A stretch of 64,000 bases of DNA. It comes from Bifidobacterium sp. ESL0769. GTDB lineage: Bacteria > Actinomycetota > Actinomycetes > Actinomycetales > Bifidobacteriaceae. Both the position numbers and the translations under genes were made by a program. The notes under the pieces are model-generated. The model was given only the letters and a program-made list of their open reading frames with translations. It ran no database searches and was not told the DNA's origin. Below, piece by piece: positions 8,378-17,429 of this stretch (position 1 is the first letter of the stretch; each line of letters starts with the position of its first letter). The stretch lies in NCBI RefSeq assembly GCF_029395495.1, contig NZ_CP113918.1, forward strand, positions 434,001 through 498,000, read 5' to 3'.

Positions 8378-9511
8378 ATGGGCAAGGCAAGTGAGTCGCA
8401 GGTTCGTCAAACGGTGGCGGACGCGCGGACCGTCGTGGTTAAAGTTGGCTCAAGCTCGCTGACCAAGCCTTCCGGGCATTTGGATACGGATAAAGTGGGC
8501 GCGCTGGTTGAAGTCTTGGCCCAACACGCCAAAAATGGCACCCGCATGGTGCTGGTCTCGTCCGGTGCCATCGCTGCTGGTTTTGGTCCGCTCGGTTTCG
8601 ACGCGAGGCCGGCCGACGTCTCGACCCAGCAGGCTGCGGCTTCGGTGGGTCAGGGCGTCTTGATGCAGCATTACGAGACAGGTTTCGCGCATTATGGTGT
8701 GCATGTTGGCCAGATTTTGCTCACTGCCGATGACACGATGCACGCCTCACGCTACCGCAACGCCCAGCGCACGTTGCGCAGACTGCTCGACCTCAACGTG
8801 GTGCCGATTGTCAACGAAAACGATGCTCTGGCGACCAACGAAATCCGTTTCGGCGACAACGACCATCTTTCCACGCTGGTCGCCAATCTGGTGCGCGCCG
8901 ATGCGTTAGTGCTCCTGACCGACGTCGATGGCCTTTATACTGCCCCGCCTTCTAAACCAAACGCCAAGCGGGTTGGTTTCGTACCGAACGTAGACGAAAT
9001 TCTGAACGAAGTTTCGGTGGGCGGCAGTTCGTCGGGGGTCGGTAGCGGCGGCATGGTCACCAAGCTCGAAGCCGCGCGTATAGCAGTCAATTCCGGTATC
9101 CCCGTCGTGCTGACCAGCGCCAATAATATCGAGGTTGCATTGAACGGCGAACCGACGGGTACGGCTTTCTCGCCGATATCTCACCGTGATTCCTCGCGCC
9201 GTCTATGGATTGGTTTTGCAGCAAACCCGCGCGGTTCGCTGGTCGGCGACAAAGGTGCCATCAAGGCGGTGCTTGGCGGTAAGGCAAGCCTGTTGGCCGC
9301 TGGCGTGCTCGAAGTTCACGGTGATTTTTCCGCCGGCGACCCCGTCTGGATTGACGACGAGGATGGTAACCATATCGCCAAGGGCCTCTCGAGTTTCGAT
9401 TCCGATGAAATTCCGCACACCCTGGGCCGCGACACTTCCCAGCTCAAGCGTCTTCTCGGTGAGGAATATGCCCATCCGCTTGTTCACCGGGATAATTTGG
9501 TCTTGCTGTAA
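8378..9511 (+). CDS. proB: Glutamate 5-kinase
   Basis: This enzyme phosphorylates glutamate to glutamyl-5-phosphate, the first and feedback-controlled step of proline synthesis. It has 377 residues: an amino acid kinase domain (VVVKVGSSSL near 20-29, LVSSGAIAAGFG, VPIVNENDALATNEIRFGDND, LLTDVDGLY) and a C-terminal PUA domain from about residue 285. Length and order are standard. It starts at ATG 8378 with only a weak GATGGCAG ribosome site. proA is not adjacent. Confidence 0.95.
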   Translation: MGKASESQVRQTVADARTVVVKVGSSSLTKPSGHLDTDKVGALVEVLAQHAKNGTRMVLVSSGAIAAGFGPLGFDARPADVSTQQAAASVGQGVLMQHYETGFAHYGVHVGQILLTADDTMHASRYRNAQRTLRRLLDLNVVPIVNENDALATNEIRFGDNDHLSTLVANLVRADALVLLTDVDGLYTAPPSKPNAKRVGFVPNVDEILNEVSVGGSSSGVGSGGMVTKLEAARIAVNSGIPVVLTSANNIEVALNGEPTGTAFSPISHRDSSRRLWIGFAANPRGSLVGDKGAIKAVLGGKASLLAAGVLEVHGDFSAGDPVWIDDEDGNHIAKGLSSFDSDEIPHTLGRDTSQLKRLLGEEYAHPLVHRDNLVLL

Positions 9512-9613
9512 TCTTTCTTATTCCGCGTCTCAGTTTTCGTTTGTTGAATACGTCAATTCGCCACAGCAGTCTAGTCTTAAGTTAGTAATGACCATTAAAC
9601 GCGGGAGATAAAA

Positions 9614-10819
9614 ATGGCAGAGTGGCAAACGTTGAGTGACCGTATCAATTCCGTGGCGCCGAGCGCCACGCTGGCCGTAGATTCCAAGGCGAAGGCGATG
9701 AAAGCCAGTGGCATCGACGTCATCGGTTTCGGTGCCGGCGAGCCCAATTTCCCGACTCCCGATTACATCGTTGACGCGGCTGCAGCAGCTTGCCGCGACC
9801 CGAAGAACCATCGTTACACCCCGACCCCGGGTCTGCCACAGCTTCGCAAGGCCATCGCCGAAAAGACGCTGCGCGACTCAGGTTACGAGATTTCTCCCGA
9901 TCAGGTCGTTGTCACCAACGGCGGCAAACAGGCCGTCTATGAGGCCCTGCAGATTCTGATCAATCCCGGTGATGAAGTCATCATTCCCGCTCCCTATTGG
10001 ACGACCTATCCCGAGGCTGTGAAACTGGCAGGCGGTAAGCCTGTCACGGTTTTCAGCGGTCCGGAGAACGGTTTCGAGCCGACCGTCGAGGCGCTTGAAA
10101 AGGCGCGTACGCCGCGCACCAAAGCCATTTTCGTCAACACGCCTTCTAACCCGACGGGTGCGGTATGGAGCGAGCAGACCGTGCGCGCGGTAGGCGAGTG
10201 GGCCGTCGAGCATCACGTCTGGGTGCTGAGCGACGAGATTTACGAACATCTGACCTATGACGGAGAGAAGACCGCATATATCGGAGCGGTGGTGCCGGAA
10301 GTTCGTGACCAGCTTATCGTCATGAACGGTGTGGCCAAGACCTACGCGATGACCGGCTGGCGTGTCGGCTGGCTTATCGGTTCCGTTCCGGTTGCCAAAG
10401 CCGCGGCCAAACTGCAAGGACATATGACTTCCAATGTCGCCGATGTTTGCCAGCAAGCGGCCTTTACTGCGGTCTCCGGCTCGCTTGATGCGGTCGCCAC
10501 GATGCGCAAGGCGTTCGACAAGCGCCGCAAGGCCATCGTCGAAGGTCTCAACGCCGTCGATGGTGTCACCTGCCGCACTCCTAAAGGTGCATTTTATGCT
10601 CTTCCCGATGTCACTGCATTGTTGAACCGTCCGCTCGGCAAGAACGGCTCCGTCGCCAAGACCTCTTCCGAATTGGCCAAGTTGCTGCTCGAGGAAGCCC
10701 ACGTTGCAGCTGTTCCCGGAGAAGGTTTCGGAGCTCCCGGCTTCCTGCGTTTCTCGTACGCGCTCGCAGACGATGATTTGGCCGAGGGCATGCGTCGTTT
10801 CAAGGAATGGGTCAACTGA
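9614..10819 (+). CDS. Aspartate aminotransferase (class I, PLP-dependent)
   Basis: It probably interconverts aspartate/2-oxoglutarate and oxaloacetate/glutamate. The 401 residues have fold-type I features: [15 protein letters not shown] near the N-terminus, [25 protein letters not shown] and [16 protein letters not shown], whose Lys binds PLP, plus FLRFSYA at the C-terminus with the carboxylate-binding Arg. This is the I-gamma subgroup. GGGAGATAAAA precedes ATG 9614. Prephenate or other aminotransferase activity is possible in this subgroup. Confidence 0.88.
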   Translation: MAEWQTLSDRINSVAPSATLAVDSKAKAMKASGIDVIGFGAGEPNFPTPDYIVDAAAAACRDPKNHRYTPTPGLPQLRKAIAEKTLRDSGYEISPDQVVVTNGGKQAVYEALQILINPGDEVIIPAPYWTTYPEAVKLAGGKPVTVFSGPENGFEPTVEALEKARTPRTKAIFVNTPSNPTGAVWSEQTVRAVGEWAVEHHVWVLSDEIYEHLTYDGEKTAYIGAVVPEVRDQLIVMNGVAKTYAMTGWRVGWLIGSVPVAKAAAKLQGHMTSNVADVCQQAAFTAVSGSLDAVATMRKAFDKRRKAIVEGLNAVDGVTCRTPKGAFYALPDVTALLNRPLGKNGSVAKTSSELAKLLLEEAHVAAVPGEGFGAPGFLRFSYALADDDLAEGMRRFKEWVN

Positions 10820-10845
10820 AAGCCTGCTTTTCGCGACACGAGGAG

Positions 10846-10874
10846 TGGACGAAACCGCAGAAATGGGCTAAACT
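10846..10874 (+). promoter_or_regulatory. Promoter for tRNA-Trp-secE-nusG
   Basis: TGGACG (10846-10851) and TAAACT (10869-10874), with 17 bases between, place a start site about 56 bases before the tRNA. Confidence 0.6.
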
Positions 10875-10936
10875 ATTCCTTCGGCGGTTTATGTCGCATG
10901 GTCTCGTGCTTCGAGTATCGTGGACAGAGTTCACCT

Positions 10937-11012
10937 AGGGAAGTGGCGCAATTGGTAGCGCAACGGTCTCCAAAACCGTAGGTTGTGGGTTCGAGTCCCG
11001 CCTTCCCTGCCA
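10937..11012 (+). tRNA. tRNA-Trp (CCA anticodon)
   Basis: 76 nt. The acceptor arm AGGGAAG pairs with CTTCCCT, the D arm is GCGC-AATTGGTA-GCGC, the anticodon arm ACGGT-CTCCAAA-ACCGT carries CCA, and the T arm is GTGGG-TTCGAGT-CCCGC. CCA is encoded at the 3' end (11010-11012). It lies 29 bases before secE, so tRNA and mRNA are probably cut from one transcript. Confidence 0.97.
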
Positions 11013-11041
11013 AGTAATCACAAGCCAAACGAAGGACGGAT

Positions 11042-11269
11042 ATGGCGAAGGCACACGAAGCTGAAGAGAGCGTCAAGCCGAACATTTTCATGCGTATCGG
11101 CTTGTTCATCAAGCAGGTTATCGACGAGCTGCGCAAGGTCGTCACCCCGACCGCCAAGGAACTGGCCGGCTGGTCGGTTGCGGTGTTCATTTTCGTGGTC
11201 GTGCTGATGGCGCTTGTTTCGGGTATGGATTTTGGTCTCGGCAAACTGACCCTCTGGATCTTCGGCTGA
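11042..11269 (+). CDS. secE: Preprotein translocase subunit SecE
   Basis: A 75-residue single-span SecE that clamps SecY in the general secretion channel. A polar amphipathic start is followed by IDELRKVVTPTAKELAGWS, the conserved cytoplasmic helix, and one membrane segment near residues 42-66. GAAGGACGGAT precedes ATG 11042. It lies between tRNA-Trp and nusG, the standard bacterial order. Confidence 0.95.
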   Translation: MAKAHEAEESVKPNIFMRIGLFIKQVIDELRKVVTPTAKELAGWSVAVFIFVVVLMALVSGMDFGLGKLTLWIFG

Positions 11270-11299
11270 GCATAAACGATTTTAAAGGTGACTAACAGC

Positions 11300-12205
11300 A
11301 TGGATAATGAAGTAAATCTCGAAGGCTTGGATGCATTGCCCGATTTGCCGAATGGCGATCAGTCTGCGGCTGAGGCTTCCAGCGTCGATAGCGCTGCGCA
11401 AGATGCCGTTGCAGGCATTGAGAGTGCAGGCGAAACCGATAACACTTCCGACGATTCTGCGGATAGTGCTGCCGTCGAGAGTTCTGAGGCAACTGATGAG
11501 GCGTCTGAAAACACTTCCGACACGGCTGATACCGCCACTGAAGCGACTACTGATGGCGCAGCGAACGCCGAAGGCGAAGATGCTGACGATGCTGGCGCCA
11601 AGGCCGTCAAGGAATTCTCCAAGAGCTTACGCGGCTTGGACGGCAAATGGTACGTGCTCCACACCTATTCCGGCTATGAGAAGCGTGTGAAGGCCAACGT
11701 CGAGTCCCGTATCCAGAGCTATGGTCTCGAAGATCAAATCTTCCAGATTGAAGTGCCGATGGAAGAGGTCGAGAAGCATACCGACAAGGGCAAGAAGGTC
11801 GTCACTCGCGTGCGTGTACCCGGCTACGTGCTCATTCGTATGTGGCCCGACGAGAACGCCCGCCGTATTGTCCGAGAGACGGAAGGCGTCACCGGTTTCG
11901 TAGGTCCCACCAAGGAACCTGCGCCGCTGAGCCGCAAGGATGTCGTCAAGATGATGGCTCCGATGATTGCCTCTCAGGCACTCAAGGAAGCCGGCGACAA
12001 GCCTGCTGCAGCCAAGAAGCGTACAGTCGAAGTCTCCTACAAAGTCGGCGATCAGGTCACCGTCATCGACGGCCCATTCGCCACGATGGCCGGCGCCGTT
12101 TCCGACGTCGAGCCCACCACGCAGAAGCTCACCGTCCTGGTCTCCATCTTCGGCCGCGATACCCCGGTCGAGCTCGGTTTCAGCCAGGTCGAGAAGATCG
12201 TCTGA
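11300..12205 (+). CDS. nusG: Transcription termination/antitermination protein NusG
   Basis: It binds RNA polymerase and couples it to Rho or the ribosome. The first ~110 residues are an acidic, Ala/Ser/Asp/Glu-rich extension, common in actinobacterial NusG. The NGN domain then begins at [20 protein letters not shown] and includes [10 protein letters not shown] and GVTGFVG. The C-terminal KOW domain contains [22 protein letters not shown] 11300 sits 9 bases behind AAAGGTG; GTG 11288 overlaps that ribosome site and is less likely. Second protein gene of the tRNA-Trp-secE-nusG unit. Confidence 0.95.
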   Translation: MDNEVNLEGLDALPDLPNGDQSAAEASSVDSAAQDAVAGIESAGETDNTSDDSADSAAVESSEATDEASENTSDTADTATEATTDGAANAEGEDADDAGAKAVKEFSKSLRGLDGKWYVLHTYSGYEKRVKANVESRIQSYGLEDQIFQIEVPMEEVEKHTDKGKKVVTRVRVPGYVLIRMWPDENARRIVRETEGVTGFVGPTKEPAPLSRKDVVKMMAPMIASQALKEAGDKPAAAKKRTVEVSYKVGDQVTVIDGPFATMAGAVSDVEPTTQKLTVLVSIFGRDTPVELGFSQVEKIV

Positions 12206-12230
12206 GTCTCGTTTCGTTTAGGTTTTAAAT

Positions 12231-12266
12231 AATGATGCCGCAGGTCGCAAGGTCTGCGGCATCATT
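12231..12266 (+). terminator. Perfect 13-bp hairpin after nusG
   Basis: AATGATGCCGCAG pairs exactly with CTGCGGCATCATT around a 10-base loop, 25 bases after the nusG stop. A long U-tract is missing, so it may also be a processing or stability element. Confidence 0.7.
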
Positions 12267-12399
12267 CGTATCTGTGTAAAGTAGTCATTCCGATTTTGCG
12301 CGATCCGCTCTGCTCATGCGAACGGACTGGACCACTAAATCTAGTTGATGACTCTACCTCGCTACGTTTTGTACGTTATACTTCATCTGCGATGTTGCA

Positions 12400-12523
12400 A
12401 AATGCGTCTTTTCCCGCACTAACTTTCACTATTGTGCGGGAAAAGACGCATTTAGAAATTATTTTTACGACATTTCCCGCATAAATGTGTGCAGAGTGCG
12501 GGGAAAGACGCATTTCTTGACTT
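12400..12523. repeat. Two-unit tandem hairpin element, period about 62 bp
   Basis: The left arm at 12400-12419 (AAATGCGTCTTTTCCCGCAC) is repeated perfectly inverted at 12434-12453, a 20-bp stem with a 14-base loop. A second, imperfect copy follows: TTTCCCGCA at 12473-12481 and GTGCGGGGAAAGACGCATTT at 12496-12515. It lies in the 660-bp nusG-rplK gap. The stem is too long and too symmetrical for an ordinary terminator and has no U-tract. A short open frame across it has no recognisable protein. Confidence 0.8.
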
Positions 12524-12631
12524 TTCATGGTAAAAGGAAGCCCTCAAAAGTGGTGGAAGGATACGCCGGGGTGGTTGTCATAGCCGGTTTTATTGTCGTG
12601 CTTACTTGGAATAATAGAAAGGCTTGTGTCT

Positions 12632-12685
12632 GGAGGGGAGACCCGCTAGCACAGCACAGCAATATCAGTTGCGGGAGGAGACCCG
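12632..12685 (+). promoter_or_regulatory. Repeated GGAGACCCG-type motif in the rplK leader
   Basis: GGAGGGGAGACCCG (12632-12645) and GGGAGGAGACCCG (12673-12685) lie 41 bases apart in the untranslated region before rplK. The second can form CGGG-aggaga-CCCG. L11-L1 operons are autoregulated by L1 binding their leader, so these are candidate protein-binding elements; that role is inference. Confidence 0.35.
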
Positions 12686-12865
12686 TGACACTTGATATAC
12701 CAACGGTTTTGCCGAGGATTGACAGTGTGCTGGTCCGAGGTTTGGTCGCGGTTGGTCTGTGTGTATCGAAAGATCGCCACAACCAAAACGGCTGAAATCC
12801 GATATATCGCAAGGTGTCGTGGGCGACCGTCATTACCGCACGGACAACGAAAAGGAGCCATTTCT

Positions 12866-13294
12866 ATGGCTAAGAAAAAGGTCACTGCGCTTATCAAGCT
12901 GCAGATCGAGGCCGGCAAGGCCAATCCTGCCCCGCCGCTCGGTCCTGCCCTCGGTTCGCACGGCGTCAACATCATGGACTTCTGCAAGTCCTACAACGAA
13001 GCGACGAAAGACAAGATGGGACAGGTTGTTCCTGTCGAAATCACCGTCTATGAGGATCGTTCCTTCGATTACATCCTTAAGACCCCGCCGGCCGCAGCGC
13101 TTCTGCTCAAGGCCGCCGGTATCAAGAAGGGCACCGACAACCCGCTGACCCACAAGGTCGGTTCCGTCACCTCGGCTCAGGTCCGTGAGATCGCTGAGAC
13201 CAAGATGGCCGATCTGTCCGCTCGCGACGTCGAGGCCGGAATGAAGATCATCGCGGGCACCGCCCGTTCGATGGGCATCACGGTCGAAGGCTGA
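12866..13294 (+). CDS. rplK: 50S ribosomal protein L11
   Basis: A 142-residue L11, the usual length, which forms the GTPase-associated centre with 23S rRNA. It begins [17 protein letters not shown] and has the proline-rich [12 protein letters not shown] linker and [15 protein letters not shown]. The strong AAAAGGAG ribosome site fixes ATG 12866. It is 13 bases upstream of rplA in the classical L11-L1 operon. Confidence 0.98.
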
Positions 13295-13307
13295 GGGAGG
13301 AAAACAG

Positions 13308-14003
13308 ATGGCTAACAAGCATTCCAAGAAATATCGTGAATCGGCCGAAAAGGTCGACGGCAGCAATCTGTACACCGCTTCCGAAGCTATCGCTCTGCTG
13401 AAGAGCATGCCTGAGCGCGGTTTCGATGAGACCATCGAAGCCACCTACCGCTTGGGTGTTGACCCGCGCAAGGCGGACCAGCTGGTCCGTGGCGTGGTCA
13501 ACCTGCCCAACGGCACCGGTAAGACCGCAACGGTCCTCGTGTTCGCACGTGGCCCGAAGGCTACCGAAGCTGCCGAAGCCGGCGCCGACATGGTCGGTGA
13601 CGACGACATGGTCGCCAAGGTACAGGGTGGCTTCCTCGACTTCGATGCCGTGGTCGCCACTCCGGACATGATGGGCAAGGTCGGCCGTTTGGGCCGCGTG
13701 CTCGGCCCCCGTGGCCTCATGCCGAACCCGAAGACCGGCACCGTGACCATGGACGTGGCCAAGGCTGTCAAGGATATCAAGGGCGGCAAGATCGAGTTCC
13801 GCGTCGACAAGAACGGCAATCTGTCGTTCATCATCGGCAAGAAGTCCTTCGATCAGAAGGCTCTGGAAGAAAACTTCCAGGCCGTTGCCAACGAGATCAA
13901 GCGCCTGCGTCCTTCCACCGTGAAGGGCCGCTACATCTCCAAAGCGACACTTACCTCGACGATGGGCCCCGGCGTTCCGCTGGACCTCGCGCCGCTTTCC
14001 TGA
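13308..14003 (+). CDS. rplA: 50S ribosomal protein L1
   Basis: A 231-residue L1, the L1-stalk protein that helps eject deacylated tRNA and, in characterised bacteria, represses its own operon. Signatures are [36 protein letters not shown] and [29 protein letters not shown] precedes ATG 13308. A strong terminator follows. Confidence 0.98.
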   Translation: MANKHSKKYRESAEKVDGSNLYTASEAIALLKSMPERGFDETIEATYRLGVDPRKADQLVRGVVNLPNGTGKTATVLVFARGPKATEAAEAGADMVGDDDMVAKVQGGFLDFDAVVATPDMMGKVGRLGRVLGPRGLMPNPKTGTVTMDVAKAVKDIKGGKIEFRVDKNGNLSFIIGKKSFDQKALEENFQAVANEIKRLRPSTVKGRYISKATLTSTMGPGVPLDLAPLS

Positions 14004-14057
14004 AGCGTGTGAATCGCCTGGAACACTTGAAAGTGTTTGAAGCGTAGTTGAATCGAT

Positions 14058-14102
14058 AAGTTGCCCGGTACCCCGAAAGAGGTGCCGGGCAACTTTCATT
14101 TT
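14058..14102 (+). terminator. Rho-independent terminator of rplK-rplA
   Basis: AAGTTGCCCGGTACC pairs with GGTGCCGGGCAACTT (one G-U) and is followed by TCATTTT. The AT-rich stretch from 14103 to 14300 shows no gene. Confidence 0.88.
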
Positions 14103-14300
14103 GTATCCGAATCTTTATCTTTCTATGTCGTTTCTTTCCATCAAAGAGTGTTATCAAGAAATCTTGATTTTTCGTTAAAAAGTCCTTTGAATTTTGCTTT
14201 TTTCCCTGAATTTTTGTATTCATAAATCATGACAGACGTGATTCTTTCGTTGCGCTTTATGTTGTGATAAGGAATATTGAAGAAAGATATAGGGCAAAAC

Positions 14301-15119
14301 ATGATGATTTGGTGTAATAGAGAGGCGATTCGTTCGCGACCCAACAACTATGGCCATTGGGCTATTCATGGCAGCAGAAGCGGTGGTAGTGCCCATTTTA
14401 GACGGAGACGTATTAACTTTGACAGTCTGCTGGTCCGATTCGTGATTTTGCTGGTAGCCGCTTGCTTTATCGGAATCGCGACCGGGTTGGTGCTGCCGAA
14501 AGTAAGCAAGCCACTTGCACAGATGACTGGTCAGTATGTGGCGACTGGCCCGGTGGCCCAGGCATTGGCTACGTTGCCGGTCGACGATCACCCAAGCACC
14601 CGCGGTTACGACAGGGATTCGTTCGCTTACAACACCACCGACGACGACGGTGACGGCTGCACTATTCGCGACGACATCCTCAAACGCGACATGACAGCCG
14701 TCAGATACAAGGCTCCGAGCGGCTGTCAAGTCAAAACCGGTGCTTTGCAGGAGCCATATACCGGCAAGTCGATCCGTTTCGTGCGCGGCAAGCAGACCAG
14801 TGCTGCGGTGCAGATCGATCATGTCGTCGCGTTGGAAAACGCTTGGCAGTCTGGAGCAAGCCAGTGGGATGCGGCGACGAAACAGCGATACGGCAATGAT
14901 GCCTATAACCTGTTGGCCGTCGACGGTCCTGCCAACCAGCAGAAGGGTTCCGCTTCCGCCGCCTACTGGTTGCCGGCGAATCGCAGATTTCGTTGCTCCT
15001 ACGTTGCCCGTCAGGTCGGTGTCAAACAAAAATACAATCTGACGGTAACCACTTCCGAAAAGCAAGCTATCTCCAAAGTCCTGCGAACCTGTCCCGCCCA
15101 GCAGATTCCGAAACAGTGA
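14301..15119 (+). CDS. Membrane-anchored or secreted HNH nuclease, DUF1524 type
   Basis: It probably cleaves nucleic acid outside the cytoplasmic membrane. From ATG 14301 (272 aa) a basic start is followed by one membrane segment (about residues 44-63, FVILLVAACFIGIATGLV). The DUF1524/GmrSD C-terminal nuclease fold follows: YDRDSF, DDGDGCTIRDDIL, QIDHVVALENAWQSG with the HNH His, and NLLAVDGPANQQKGS with the metal-binding Asn/Lys. Cysteines suit an oxidising location. AGGG six bases before ATG 14301 favours this start; TTG 14277 is the alternative. The cellular role is unknown; nutrient DNA scavenging or antagonism are options. Confidence 0.82.
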   Translation: MMIWCNREAIRSRPNNYGHWAIHGSRSGGSAHFRRRRINFDSLLVRFVILLVAACFIGIATGLVLPKVSKPLAQMTGQYVATGPVAQALATLPVDDHPSTRGYDRDSFAYNTTDDDGDGCTIRDDILKRDMTAVRYKAPSGCQVKTGALQEPYTGKSIRFVRGKQTSAAVQIDHVVALENAWQSGASQWDAATKQRYGNDAYNLLAVDGPANQQKGSASAAYWLPANRRFRCSYVARQVGVKQKYNLTVTTSEKQAISKVLRTCPAQQIPKQ

Positions 15120-15202
15120 AAAAGGAAAACTAAATGCTGATCAAATTTGCTGCGAGCCCTTGCAAGCTACGAGAAGTGAGTGGAACAGTGAAACGGGTAT
15201 GA

Positions 15203-15248
15203 AAATGCCGATACACAATCTTCGATTTCATGAAGTGCATCGGCATTT
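15203..15248. terminator. Bidirectional terminator between convergent genes
   Basis: AAATGCCGAT pairs with ATCGGCATTT, with a further inner CAC/GTG pair. It sits between the nuclease stop (15119) and the exporter stop (15276) and reads as a terminator from both sides. Confidence 0.6.
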
Positions 15249-15275
15249 CGCAGTCCAGTGCTGAACTATGACTTA

Positions 15276-17051
15276 TCAGGCTTGCTTGTGGAGATGAATA
15301 CGGGGGACACGAACGTGACGCAGTGTGCGGTTGGCAAGGTCGCGAGCGGAACCGGCGCCTTGGCCACGCACACCGAAGACCACAAGCATGACCATGCCGA
15401 AGGCGATGACCGAGCTGATGATCAGCGACATCCTGATGCCCCAGACATTGGCGAGAATGCCAGCTTGATGGCCGGAGCCCATCAAAGGCTTGAAGACCTT
15501 CGTGAACTCTTCCATCAGGATGACCAGAACCGGCGCGCCGATGGCACCAGATATCTGCCGGACCGTATTCGTAACGGCTGAGCCTGCGGAAACGCTTCCG
15601 GGGGTCAGGCAGTTAAGCGACCAGGTCGTAATCGGCATCAAGACGAAGCCCATACCGATCTGACGGATGAACTGGCAGATGGAGACCCACCAAATCGGCA
15701 CACCCATGCCGATGAAACTCATCATGATGGTGCCGGTCATCAACGTGATTGAGCCGATCATGGCCACAGGCCGTGCACCGAACCGATCGAGGAGACGCCC
15801 GCCGCCGAACTGAGAGATGCACTGTCCGAGGGCGCCGGGCAGCATCACCAGGCCGGAAATCGTGGCGGAATAGCCGCGGTCGTTCTGGATGAAGAGCGGA
15901 ATGATGACGGTGATGGAGCTGAAGGCGAAGAAGCTCATTGCGGCAGTGATGGTGCCGACGCGGAAGTTTTTGTTTTTGAGCACCGTCAGGTCAAGCAGCG
16001 GCGGCTGCAGTCTGCGGATTTTTTCGAGCTGCTCGCGCACCTTGGGCATCTTGAAATGTTCCTCGAGCTTGGCGGCGGAATCCGGATCGGCCTTCAAGCG
16101 TTTGATGGCGGCGCGCAGCTCGGCCACGTTCTGAGGGCGATCCGCTTCTTCCTGCAGGTGTTCGTTTTCTTCGAGACCGGCAAGAAGCTCCTTGAGCTGG
16201 GCCTTATAGCGCTTGGCGCCTTTGAGCTGGCGGACGACGAACCAGACGATGCCGATCAGGCCGACGGCCATCGGTAGCCAGACCACCGGGGCGGTGAACG
16301 CATAGGCTTCGATGTTGGTGAAGCCGAAAAGCAGCCCGCCGAAACCGATGACGGAGAGGCATACCGAGAAGAAGTCGGCCTTGACTTCGCTGTCACGCTC
16401 GCCGAAGTTGTGGAGGAAGAAGATGGCGAGCACCAGCGCAATCGCTCCGACGATGGTCAGCGAAACGAAGATGGAACGCCAGCCGTTGGCATCGGTCTGC
16501 CAGCCGCCGAAGGTCGGGCCGATGGCGGGAGCCACGCTCATGGCCACGCCGACGGTGCCCATAGCTACGCCGCGCTTCGACATCGGGTAGACCGAGAAGA
16601 CGATGATCTGTAGCACTGGCCACATCACGCCGGAGCCGATGGCCTCGAGTGTACGTCCGGCGAGTACGAGGATGAAGCTGGGGCCGAACCAGGCCAGCAC
16701 CGAACCCAGCGTGAAGATGGTCATGGAGGTAATGACGATCTGGCGCGTTGAGAAACGGCGGGTGAGATAGGCGGTGAGCGGCACCATAACGCCCTGCACG
16801 AGCTGGATGACGGAAGTGAGCCACTGGCCGGTGGTCACGTTGATGCCGAATTCGTGGACGATGGTCGGCAGCGCGGCGCTCAGTTGCAGTTGAGTGAAGT
16901 TGCCAATGAAGGTGATAAAAGTCAGGATGGCGATAGAGACGAAAGCCGCATGGCTCAGGTGTCCATCGATGTACGATTCCTCTTTGGTGAGAGCTTGCGA
17001 CAAAGGTCGTCTGGAGGGAGATTTTGCTGGTGTTTGCACGGAATCAGACAC
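15276..17051 (-). CDS. MFS exporter, DHA2 (EmrB/QacA) drug-transport family
   Basis: A 591-residue proton-driven exporter with about 14 predicted membrane segments. The N-terminal half carries the DHA signatures ALPTIVHEFG, GQWLTSVIQLVQG and LTRRFSTRQIV. Residues ~278-348 form a highly charged, coiled-coil-like cytoplasmic insert (KELLAGLEENEHLQEEAD and EHFKMPKVREQLEKIRR) that is longer than the usual central loop. The GTG start at 17051 lies 9 bases behind AAGGAG. There is no adjacent MarR/TetR regulator. Substrate unknown. Confidence 0.88.
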   Translation of the reverse strand: MSDSVQTPAKSPSRRPLSQALTKEESYIDGHLSHAAFVSIAILTFITFIGNFTQLQLSAALPTIVHEFGINVTTGQWLTSVIQLVQGVMVPLTAYLTRRFSTRQIVITSMTIFTLGSVLAWFGPSFILVLAGRTLEAIGSGVMWPVLQIIVFSVYPMSKRGVAMGTVGVAMSVAPAIGPTFGGWQTDANGWRSIFVSLTIVGAIALVLAIFFLHNFGERDSEVKADFFSVCLSVIGFGGLLFGFTNIEAYAFTAPVVWLPMAVGLIGIVWFVVRQLKGAKRYKAQLKELLAGLEENEHLQEEADRPQNVAELRAAIKRLKADPDSAAKLEEHFKMPKVREQLEKIRRLQPPLLDLTVLKNKNFRVGTITAAMSFFAFSSITVIIPLFIQNDRGYSATISGLVMLPGALGQCISQFGGGRLLDRFGARPVAMIGSITLMTGTIMMSFIGMGVPIWWVSICQFIRQIGMGFVLMPITTWSLNCLTPGSVSAGSAVTNTVRQISGAIGAPVLVILMEEFTKVFKPLMGSGHQAGILANVWGIRMSLIISSVIAFGMVMLVVFGVRGQGAGSARDLANRTLRHVRVPRIHLHKQA

Positions 17052-17429
17052 GATCAGTCGCTCCTTCTTTGTTGCGCTGAAATTTTCATTATTATTACCT
17101 GCATACGTTTTTCACTATATCCAAAAACACTCGATTATGACTTCAGCGTAGAAGAAAAATTCACTACCGCCTCGTCAACTCGGTTCAGGTTACACCATTA
17201 ACCGGATGGTTGAACATGGCAGTGTCACATGTTGCATAGATGGCATCATATGCTGTGCACGGATAGTGCGGTTTACCGAAGAAAATAAGAAAGTGTATTG
17301 CGTTCTGCTCATGAGTGAGAATGACTGTGAAAACCTTTAGCAGTTAGATGAAACCCCGAAAACGCAATTTGATTTTATCTATTTAATTGCAACGGATTTT
17401 GATAACTGGTTGTATCAGTCGAGCAAAAA
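17052..17429. other. 378-bp gap with no recognised gene
   Basis: It lies between the minus-strand exporter start and the end of the priming transferase. I see no open frame with a recognisable protein, no RNA gene and no convincing terminator. It should hold the exporter promoter, but no confident box could be picked. Confidence 0.5.

Noticed and set aside
12575..12617. Promoter of rplK
   Set aside because: AATAAT and TTGTC-like boxes are present but no pair has acceptable spacing.
12487..12795. Small gene between nusG and rplK
   Set aside because: The frame overlaps the tandem hairpins and the rplK leader and has no recognisable product.
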